DNA of 64,000 bases, from contig NC_092688.1 in the NCBI RefSeq assembly GCF_964275005.1, positions 19,872,403-19,936,402 of the forward strand, in the 5' to 3' direction. Below, piece by piece: positions 23,427-33,500 of this stretch. Each line of letters starts with the position of its first letter. Position 1 is the stretch's first letter. A model generated the notes under the pieces. It was not told the origin of the DNA. It was given only the letters and a program-made list of their open reading frames with translations, and ran no database searches. A program made the translations under genes and the position numbers. The DNA comes from Diadema setosum. Its lineage: Eukaryota > Echinodermata > Echinoidea > Diadematoida > Diadematidae.

Positions 23427-23901
23427 AGTCGAATAACACAAAGTCGAATAATCGCCTGAGTAGGTTGTTTTTTCAAGTCCTCTTCTCTTTATATTAGATT
23501 TATTTCAATCCCTCGTAAGTCGAATTTTCTCGAAGTTGAAGCTACAGTGTATTTAGTCCAAATACATGTTATACATGCAAATAATCTTGCTGATACAGAC
23601 TTGTGCATAACATACTCATTCATCCGTGTTAAGGGTGAAACATCATATGGCTGCAGAAACTGTCAATTTATGCTCTAATCTCAACACATTTACATGTATG
23701 CATATTATGAGTGAAATAATACTGTGATAACAGAATATCAGCTGTGATCACGGACAGTGTTTTGCAATCTCAGAGCATGTTTGATCATGGTTGCTACATA
23801 ATTTTCCATCCCATAGCAGTATCCATTGACTTCCATACAAGTGAATCACATGCAACTTGTTGGGAAGCACTACTGCTCAGGAAAGATTGATCATCATTTA
23901 A

Positions 23902-24453
23902 AGGTAGGGAATCCCATTTGCATGCCTTAAATGAAGAGTTGTATAAATACAGTGGTATGTTGAAGAGAGTATCATTTTAGAAACTCCCATAAAGCATTGA
24001 AAGTGGAAGGTAACATTTAGTACATTTTTATTGACCGTAGATTTTGAATTGAATTTTTTTCGGGGCTCACCATAAATTCCAGTACATTACTAGGCTACCT
24101 TTGCAGACCCATGCACTGCATGTGTGTCAATCATGTATATTTTGTGAAGAAAGTTCATCAAAACTTACAAACATTTCTATATACATTCTTGCCACACACT
24201 CTATATGTTATTACATCAGCTCTTATACTTATAGATTTGTGTTTATAGATTAAAAAAAATACAGAAGACTGCAACAAAAAGGCTTAAGTGTGGCTGACAC
24301 ACAGAACTACTGAGTAGTTGTTTTGTGCATTATTCAAATTGTAGATAACTGTTGACTTCCAAATTTCTCAGCAGTGGCCTAAACAAGTCCCCTGAGGTTC
24401 ATATTTAATGTTTTGCTGCATTTTGGGAGGTCTGTAAAAGGTATCCCCTACCT
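23902..24453 (+). mobile_element. 552-bp TTAA-flanked MITE, left member of an inverted pair
   Basis: TTAA at 23898-23901 and 24454-24457 bounds ends AGGTAGGGAATCCC and GGTATCCCCTACCT. It has no coding potential. The sequence recurs as the reverse complement at 25749-26295. Confidence 0.85.
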
Positions 24454-24484
24454 TTAACATATCTACTGGTACCCACTACTGAAC

Positions 24485-24998
24485 AGGGCTGGCGGAGCGT
24501 TTTCAAAAGTGGGGGGGGGGGGGCCCCACTTCCGGGTTTCATGAGCTAACAAGCAAAAAAAAAAAGGGAGGGGGGGGGTCTTCAGCACATAACCTTACCG
24601 CACTCACACTTCAAGATCACTTGTCTATTTCTTTTTCCGGGTTTAAAAAAGTGGGGGGGGGGGGGGCCCCAAAGTGATAACACCTTATGTACTGTATACG
24701 CCATACATTTCGCGAGTCTAAATTTTTGTCGTGAGTGGGTTAAATTTGCGATTGTGGAGTCCTGTACTGAACGGAGAAGTGTACATGCGTACGTCACATT
24801 CACATCGGGATCAGGTTCAATATTTCCGCGTATCTTTAATTTTGCGAACAGCACCTGACTCGCAAAATTCGTGAAAATTAAAACCTCGCGAAATATTCGG
24901 CGTAAACAGTATTCCTTTGTATGGTGCACAAAAAGTGGGGGGGGGGGGGTCCCGAGCCCCCCAGGCCCCCCAGGCCCCCCCGATTCCGCCGGCCATGC
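24485..24998. mobile_element. Poly-G MITE with hAT-like ends, carrying a nested MITE
   Basis: The left end AGGGCTGGCGGAGCG and the right end GATTCCGCCGGCC are imperfect inverted repeats. Each is followed inward by an AAAAGTGGGGG or GGGG/CCCC tract. The poly-G tract occurs three times, suggesting an internal duplication. The TA-type MITE at 24692 interrupts it. Confidence 0.55.
24692..24909. mobile_element. TA-flanked MITE (Tc1/mariner-like), 218 bp, nested
   Basis: The ends CTGTATACGCC and GGCGTAAACAG are flanked by TA (24690-24691 and 24910-24911). TTCGCG motifs are shared with the element at 16651. It sits inside the poly-G element, so it inserted later. Confidence 0.75.
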
Positions 24999-25443
24999 TG
25001 AAGAGGGAACTCCCTCCAGGATTAAAAGTTGTGTGCTTACGATCAAAACTGTTTCACACTTATGATTTCAAATTCCTCCAAAACAACTCGTTATTCTGGC
25101 AGATCACATCAGCCACAAATGTTTCTTGGTAGCTAAACCCTTTTGATTTCGATACAGTATATGGCAAGCAGATTCCTAGTGGTAAAAGATAAATTTTGAG
25201 CCCTTCTGCGAACCACATTTTACCTTTAAACATCAAAGACTTGACACGGCATAAGATATCCAATCCTCCATAAGGAGTTACACAATTTATTTTGTTTGAG
25301 TGAATAGAACCATGTTCAAGGTAGCTGATGTATTTAACCGTATTTTACATCCTATTGACACTTGGACTGCTTTAGTTGAGAGAAAAAAAAAGAACTTTTT
25401 AACTCCAGTCGATGAGATTAATGAGCCAAATGAACATATCAAG

Positions 25444-25621
25444 ACAGTGGCGGATCCAGGCGGAAGCGCACCTGGCGCGCATTCCCCCCCCCCCTTTTAT
25501 TTTTTGTTAAAACAAAAGAAAGAAAAAGAAAAAAAATTGGGGGAGGGGTGCATGCCCCCCCCCCCACCTTTACTTTGTAAAGGCGCCCCCTCTTTTTACG
25601 GAATTCCTGGATTCGCCCCTT
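25444..25621. mobile_element. Short hAT-like MITE (CAGTGGCGGATCCAGG end)
   Basis: The left end CAGTGGCGGATCCAGGCGG and the right end CCTGGATTCGCCCC are imperfect inverted repeats. Inside are poly-C and poly-G tracts around TTTTGTTAAAACAAAAG, and AAGGCGCCCCCTCTTT near the right end. A second copy is at 44957-45120. There is no clear 8-bp target duplication. Confidence 0.7.
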
Positions 25622-25748
25622 CAAGAGACTGCCAAGACTTCACAAATATTTTAGAACTGTGAAACCAGCGAATCAGGATGGAAGTTTTCATTGCAAGCAG
25701 AGAATATGTCAGACAATGTGATATGTGAATATCAAAATGGGGCTTTAA

Positions 25749-26295
25749 AGGTAGGGGATACCTTTTACAGAACTCCCAAAATGCAGCAAAACATTAAAAT
25801 ATGAACCTCAGGGGACTTGTTTAGGCCACTGCTGAGAAATTTGGAAGTCAACAGTTATCTACAATTTGAATAATGCACAAAACTCAACTACTCAGTAGTT
25901 CTGTGTGTCAGCCACACTAAGCCTTTTTGTTGCAGTCTTCTGTATTTTTTATCTATAAACACAAATCTAAAAGTACAAGAGCTGATGTAATAGCATATAG
26001 TGTGGCAAGAATGTATATAGAAATGTTTGTAAGTTTTGATGAACTTTCTTCACAAAATATACATGATGGACACACATGCAGTGCATGGGTCTGCAGAGGT
26101 AGCCTAGCAATGTACGGGAATTTACGGTGAGCCCCGAAAAAATTCAATTCAAAATCTAACGGTCAATAAAAATTTACTAAATGTTACCTTCCACTTTCAA
26201 TACTTTATGGGAGTTTCTAAAATGATACTCTCTTCAACATACCACTGTATTTATACAACTCTTCATTTAAGGCATGCAAATGGGATTCCCTACCT
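25749..26295 (-). mobile_element. 547-bp TTAA-flanked MITE, right member of the inverted pair
   Basis: The reverse complement of 23902-24453, with only scattered differences and its own TTAA borders (25745-25748 and 26296-26299). With its partner it could fold into a hairpin with a loop of about 1.3 kb. An open frame at 25927-26130 inside it has no recognised similarity. Confidence 0.85.
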
Positions 26296-26299
26296 TTAA

Positions 26300-27410
26300 A
26301 ATAGCGCTTCACATGATATTCACAACATCAATGTACAAATCCAAAAGTCCTATATACATGTATGTACTTGCAAGTTATTCCAAATTAGATATGAGACATT
26401 CATGATTTACAATTATCACTGTCAAAGATTCTGGTTGAGAACGATGCAACAAATAACTTAGGCAGTTATTGATTAAATGACTTTAATAACATAAGGAGGT
26501 CAATCTTTGTTGAAAATAAATGTGGCATGATCAGAATATAATGGTTTACGAAACAAAGTTAATTACATAGCTTGTTATCAGTACTGTCATTTGCTAGTAA
26601 CGTGACCATTTGTCAAGTTGTGGTACCTACCATTAGGTGCATTGGTAGATTGGTATATTTTGTTACTTTTTTGGTAATGTTTATTTTCCAGTTTCCACTT
26701 TATCTACCCCATCCCTTTCTGTCACAGGAATAATTGCAGAAAATACAGAAACCTGCCCATTAACTTACCACGAAATGTTTAGAATGCGTTTAGCGAAAGT
26801 ATCATTTCTTGTCCCTGTTTTATCAGGAGTAAGAATCTCTGCAGCCAGTGACAACAACTGTTTAGCTGCAGCTATAAGAGTTGCGACAAATTAAAAAAAT
26901 ACACGGTTTCGTGACACTGAAACTCCATCCTCCCTAATTACATCACTCGTGAACTGTGGCTGCAGGCCACAGTGGCAAACTCAATGACATGACCTCATAC
27001 ACTGATCATCTGTAATAGGCTGTGTGGGAGACAGAAAACACTGGCAGTGCCAAGTGCTCCCAAAGTTCGTAACCGAGACGCCACCTCAGCATCTTTCTTC
27101 ATGCAGCGACTCTCATTCTGGCATAGTCACAATAATGGTGCACCATCAATATGCACAGAGTCCATGATGAGACTGCAGCAAACTGGTGACTACAAGATCC
27201 CCCATGTCTCACAGACGGTCTCCTTCAAAAGCCAGAGCTATGAGAGAGAGAGAGAGAGTGAAGCCATTCACATTCTGAGCCTAGTCAAATCAGGTCTAGA
27301 TCTACCATTCCAGGTGACACAGGTACACGCTTGAGTGCGGACACTTGGGACCTGCCCTGATTCTTCCATCTCCTCAGTCTAGGGAAGTTCTCGAGTTCTG
27401 CCTCTAGAGT
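26300..27410. other. Intergenic sequence and probable GPN3 3' UTR
   Basis: No conserved exon is seen. On the minus strand AATAAA at about 26686-26691 is a candidate poly(A) signal for GPN3, about 720 bp past its stop. A (GA)n run lies near 27243. Confidence 0.4.
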
Positions 27411-27584
27411 TCACCAGTCACCTCCGTCTCCATCTTCATCATCTCCATCCTCATCCCTCGGTATCCTGACATCCTGGTCCTCGTCGAACTGGAGGTTGGT
27501 GTCGATGCTGAAGAGGATGTCGCTCATGGAGTCTTCCTCTGACGGATCCAACGGCATGAACCTTACCAGGCTGTAGTCATCGAT
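27411..27584 (-). CDS. GPN3: GPN3 coding exon 8 (last)
   Basis: After CCACCCAG (minus strand). It encodes [20 protein letters not shown], then an acidic tail ending in TGG TGA. 174 bp including the stop. Human GPN3 has [20 protein letters not shown] here. Confidence 0.97.
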   Translation of the reverse strand: MDDYSLVRFMPLDPSEEDSMSDILFSIDTNLQFDEDQDVRIPRDEDGDDEDGDGGDW

Positions 27585-30500
27585 CTGGGTGGAAAATCGT
27601 ACGAACACAGTGGTCAGATGTGGTGACAAAGTAGTGTGTAAGAGTACAGTGTCAAGATGCAGTGTCAGTGTCAAATATGAGCCACGGTATTTAAGACAAG
27701 GTGTCAATGAACGGTGTCAAGACATGGTGTCAAATAGGTGTTTAGGTGTCAAGACAAAGTGTAAAGAAAATATGTCTAAGGGGAAATCAAGACCAGTTAA
27801 AAATTAGTCCAAAAATACAGAGTAAAACGCTATATGCACAACAGTGAAAATTTGATCAAAATCAAAATTGCATATCATAGTAGCAAAATGTCACAATTAC
27901 AATCTAACTTTCATAATTTTAATTAATTTTGATCAAATTTTCACTGCTTTGCTTATCAAATTAGACTTTCTTCATATACTAACTTTTATCTGGTCTGGAA
28001 TTCCCCTGTAGGGTATAATGCCAGGACAGGGTGTGAATATACGATGTCAATGTGTGTGTCAAGTTGTAAAGAAAAAAGGTCATGGCAATGTGTTAATTTG
28101 ATGCATCACAGCAACATGAAGACAAAGTATTCATGAAAATGGCCTATGCTTCGCTTCAAGGAATGGAAGCTATGTAACCCCATCTTGGCTCATCTGCAGA
28201 ACATTCTACAAGCAGCCCACTTTCCTGTCAGCACACTCCATAAAAAGTTAGAGGAAGTCTTTAAATCTTTCCATCACTTCACAGGCTTAAAATTAATTGA
28301 CATACAAATTATTCTACTTTAAACTGCCAAATGTAATGGAGATTATGCATCACAAGAATCCCACAGCTATACTCTGACTACTTTTCAAAACATCTACATA
28401 AAAAAAAAAGTAAACTCATTCCCACAAATATCAAAACAGATTCTATGTATCATCCCTCACTTGCCAAAAAGACTGACAAACAGCAGTTTAGGACATACCA
28501 AGTTTGCAATGGACATGTTGAGTTTTTGGAATTTCTCTGACATGTGCTCCTCTTCCATCACTAGCTCCTTGGGGTCAGGATCTAGAAACCTATGTAACAA
28601 TACAAACAACATGAGACAAAAGGTAGCCATTACAACAGAAAGAGTACGACAAAATTGCATGTAAGTACAAAATCTTGGTAAAGGGAGTATTATAAGTTAT
28701 ACTGCAGTTAATAGAGGCATGCACTAAAATGAATCACAAAATCATTCTAACTTAGGTCAGCTATGTTAATGACAAAGAAAAGACCAATGCAAGTCACTCA
28801 AACACAATTTTTAAATTACTTCTGAGCACATTGCACATTATGTTATCTGACTCAGGGCTCATCTAATAGGGGGATTGACACACACAAAACAGAATGTAGC
28901 TCTAATTCTGGCAAAGGACATAACAATACCTTCACATCTTGTTCAGTAAAGGTGTACCCGGTATATGTCAAAACCTAGTGCAGACTACCATCAACAAACC
29001 TCTCATGAATAATTCCGGATGCAAATGGAATATATTTGTATTCTCCTAGATAGAAATAACATGCAATTGTGCTCTCGGCTGTTTATTCACTTATTTTGCC
29101 ATTCATATAGTTTTTTCTTTTCTTTTTTTTTTCCAAACACAGCTTGCAATCATTTTGTATCTTCGTATTTGTCCTTGCCTTACTGTGAAAGGAATTCATC
29201 ACAAAAACTATCAGATACAAACACATCATCATGTATGTCTGCATCTGTTCATACCTGTGATGTTAAAGGAATTCATCACAAAAATAAGACATCTTGTCAT
29301 TATCTTAAATGCATTCAAGGGACAAGGGATGGGAATAAAGAAACAAAAATACCTTTCTATATTCTTTTTTGACGCAGCATTGAGGAGGTCCATCTTGCTC
29401 ATGATGTTGATGTGAGGAATCTCCAGGTTGACCATAGTGGAGAGCGCAGACAGCATCCCTACACACAAATAGAACAGTCCATACTACTTGTATCATCAAT
29501 GGCACACTGTTTATATGAGTTTTGAACAAACAAGGAAAGAAAAGGAGTACCAGTTCCAAATAAATGAGCATTAGCTCATGCACGATAAAATTTCCTGGAG
29601 AAAGAAAAGTAGCTCTTTTTTTGCAAAAGGTTCGTCTAGCTCACACACAAATAGTTTTCCAGTTTCATCCTATTTCACATCAAAGATACATAAGGGACAA
29701 TGGGGCATCTTGCAGCCTTGAAGCTTGCCCAGTGAACTACTGTTTCTTACTCTATAATACAAGGTTGAAATGGAACAAGGAAAAGTAGAAATTACGCGGT
29801 GCGTAATATATGTCCCCGCCGGAAGTAGCATTTTGTAGCAAAATGTACAATAAAGGTCAAAAATCAAGGTCAAAGGTCAAAGAAGTCAAAGGTCAAAATT
29901 CTGTGTAGAAGTTTTGAAGCGCTCACCTAGTGCCATCACATAAAGCAAAAGGAATCGAAATCGGGTTAGAAATGGCGAAGGAGTAGCATTTTGTAGCAAA
30001 ATGTACAACAAAACGTAGGTCAAAATTTAAGGTCAAAGGTCAAAATTCTGTGTAGAAGTTTTGAAGCCCTCACCTAGTGCCATCACATAAATCAAACAGA
30101 ATTGAAATCAGGTAAGAAATGGCGAAGGAGTAGCATTTTGTAGCAACGTGTACAATACAGGCCAAAAAAATCAAGGTCAAAGGTCAAAGAAGTCAAAGGT
30201 CAAAATTCTGTGTAGAAGTTTTGAAGCCCTCACCTAGTGCCATCACATAAAGGAAACGGAATCGAAATCGGGTTAGAAATGGCGAAGGAGTAGCATTTTG
30301 TAGCCAATGTACAATACAGGTCAAAAATCAAGGTCAAAGGTCAAAGAAGGCAAAGGTCAAAATTCTGTGTAGAAGTTTTGAAGCCCTCACCTAGTGCCAT
30401 CACATAAAGCAAACGGAATCGAAATCGGGTTAGAAATGGCGAAGGAGTAGCATTTTGTAGCAAAATGTACAATATAGGTCAAAAATCAAGGTCAAAGGTC

Positions 30501-33500
30501 AAAGAAGGCAAAGGTCAAAATTCTGTGTAGAAGTTTTGAAGCCCTCACCTAGTGCCATCACATAAAGCAAACGGAATCGAAATCGGGTTAGAAATGGCGA
30601 AGGAGTAGCATTTTGTAGCAAAATGTACAATAAAGGTCAAAAATCAAGGTCAAAGGTCAAAGAAGTCAAAGGTCAAAATTCTGTGTAGAAGTTTTGAAGC
30701 CCTCACCTAGTGCCATCACATAAAGGAAACGGAATCGAAATCGGGTTAGAAATGGCGAAGGAGTAGCATTTTGTAGCCAATGTACAATACAGGTCAAAAA
30801 TCAAGGTCAAAGGTCAAAGAAGGCAAAGGTCAAAATTCTGTGTAGAAGTTTTGAAGCCCTCACCTAGTGCCATCACATAAAGCAAACGGAATCGAAATCG
30901 GGTTAGAAATGGCGAAGGAGTAGCATTTTGTAGCAAAATGTACAACAAAATGTAGGTCAAAATTTAAGGTCAAAGGTCAAAATTCTGTGTAGAAGTTTTG
31001 AAGCCCTCACCTAGTGCCATCACATAAATCAAACAGAATTGAAATCAGGTAAGAAATGGCGAAGGAGTAGCATTTTGTAGCAAAGTGTACAATACAGGCC
31101 AAAAAAATCAAGGTCAAAAGTCAAAGAAGTCAAAGGTCAAAATTCTGTGTAGAAGTTTTGAAGCCCTCACCTAGTGCCATCACATAAAGGAAACGGAATC
31201 GAAATCGGGTTAGAAATGGCGAAAGAGTAGCATTTTGTAGCAAAATGTACAATAAAGGTAAAAAATCAAGGTCAAAGGTCAAAGAAGTCAAAGGTCAAAT
31301 TTCTGTGTAGAAGTTTTGAAGCGCTCACCTAGTGCCATCACATAAAGCAAACGGAATCGAAATCGGGTTAGAAATGGCGAAGGAGTAGCATTTTGTAGCA
31401 AAATGTACAACAAAATGTAGGTCAAAATTTAAGGTCAAAGGTCAAAATTCTGTGTAGAAGTTTTGAAGCCCTCACCTAGTGCCATCACATAAATCAAACA
31501 GAATTGAAATTGGGTAAGAAATGGCGAAGGAGTAGCATTTTGTAGCAAAGTGTACAATACAGGCCAAAAAAATCAAGGTCAAAGGTCAAAGAAGTCAAAG
31601 GTCAAAATTCTGTGTAGAAGTGTTGAAGCCCTCACCTAGTGCCATCACATAAAGCAAACGGAATCGAAATCGGGTTAGAAATGGCGAAGGAGTAGCATTT
31701 TGTAGCAAAGTGTACAATACGGGTCAAAAAATCAAGGTCACAGGTCAAAGAAGTCAAAGGTCAAAATTCTGTGTAGAAGTGTTGAAGCCCTCACCTAGTG
31801 CCATCACATAAAGCAAACGGAATCGAAATCGGGTTAGAAATGGCGAAGGAGTAGCATTTTGTAGCAAAATGTACAATATAGGTCAAAAAATCAAGGTCAA
31901 AGGTCAAAGAAGTCAAAGGTCAAAATTCTGTGTAGAAGTTTTGAAGCCCTCACCTAGTGCCATCACATAAAGCAAACGGAATCGAAATCGGGTTAGAAAT
32001 GGAGAAGGAGTAGCATTTTGTAGCAAAACGTACAATACAGGTCAAAAATCAAGGTCAAAGGTCAAAGAAGTCAAAGGTCAAAATTCTGTGTAGAAGTTTT
32101 GAAGCCCTCACCTAGTGCCATCATATAAAGCAAACGGAATCGAAATCGGGTTAGAAATGGCGAAGGAGTAGTATTTTGTAGCAAAATGTACAATATAGGT
32201 CAAAGGTCAAGGTCAAAGGTCACGACTGAAATTCTGTGTAGAAGTTTCAAAGCTCCCATGTAGTGCTATCATATAAAGCAAACAGAATCAAAATTGGCTC
32301 ATAAATGACAGAGAAGTAGCAAATTGAAGATTTTGATCACACACGGACGCACACACGGACGGACGGACGGACGGACGGACACACGGACACACACGTACGG
32401 AGCCCGTTTCATAGTCCCCTGCTCGAACTCGTTCGGCGGGGACAATAAACCACTCACAGGGGTTAGCCTTTTTCAAAAACTTGCCTGAAATTGCATGAAA
32501 CTGTCCACTTCCCTGAGTTTTTACCTCACTCTACTCTTTGCAAGAAGTACAGAGGGACTTTAATCACGCAGAGAATGTGACTCTCTCACATGTAGGACTT
32601 CCATACTTTGCCCCATCTCTGGAACAATGCACTTTTGCCAACAAACACAAAAAATTGCTTGATGGCATACACTATAACGTCACAGGGGTTTGAACCATAG
32701 ACCTGCTTACTGAAAACTAGATATGCCACTGACTAAGCAAGCCTGGCTGACTTGCAGGGCTAAAACTAAGCATTTCTTCACTGGAAGGTGTGATGAAACA
32801 AGCAAATGTTATCACATAGGTTATTCACAATTAATTGATTGCCAACACTGACCTGAAAAGAACTTGGCGGTGTCCACCATAAACTGGGCATCAATGAGGA
32901 AGACACCACAGATGCGGAAGTCCCAGGAGCGAAGAGTGTCAACCAGCTGCCTCATGACTGGGATGTGAGTGTAAAGCTCGATCTGACCTGAATAGTGTAA
33001 TGAGTGACATATGAGTACATCTCATTTTTTAACCCTTTCGGTGCCAATAAGTTAAAAGTGTACAAATTTCACACACATATCTAAGGACAGGAGATAAAAG
33101 TGGCACACAGAGGTTTAAGTGATCAAAGAACACTTGAGAGCATTCATTCTTGTGATCAAACTTTCAGTATCCTAGAATAAGATCACATGAAGGATATGCC
33201 TAGAGAAACTTGCATCTTTCTTGCTCTGCAATTTTCGTCATTGTTGATCGTATCTTACCCTACTTCTAATGGAAAGACTCAGTAACTGCTAATGTATGCG
33301 TGTCTATGGTTTAGAAGCCAACAGGCTAGATAATCTTACAAATTCCAGAGGTAACATCATCATGTAAAATATAATGTTATCAATATAACAACAACACTGT
33401 TTATGTGCTTCTACAGATCTGCAATTTCTATCATATCCAAAAACTGAATACTGACTTAAAAAAAAAACACACACACATACACACAAACAGATTCAGCTTC

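Noticed and set aside
29820..32325. CRISPR-like array
   Set aside because: The repeat unit is about 158 bp with no unique spacers, and the sequence is eukaryotic intron. It is a minisatellite.
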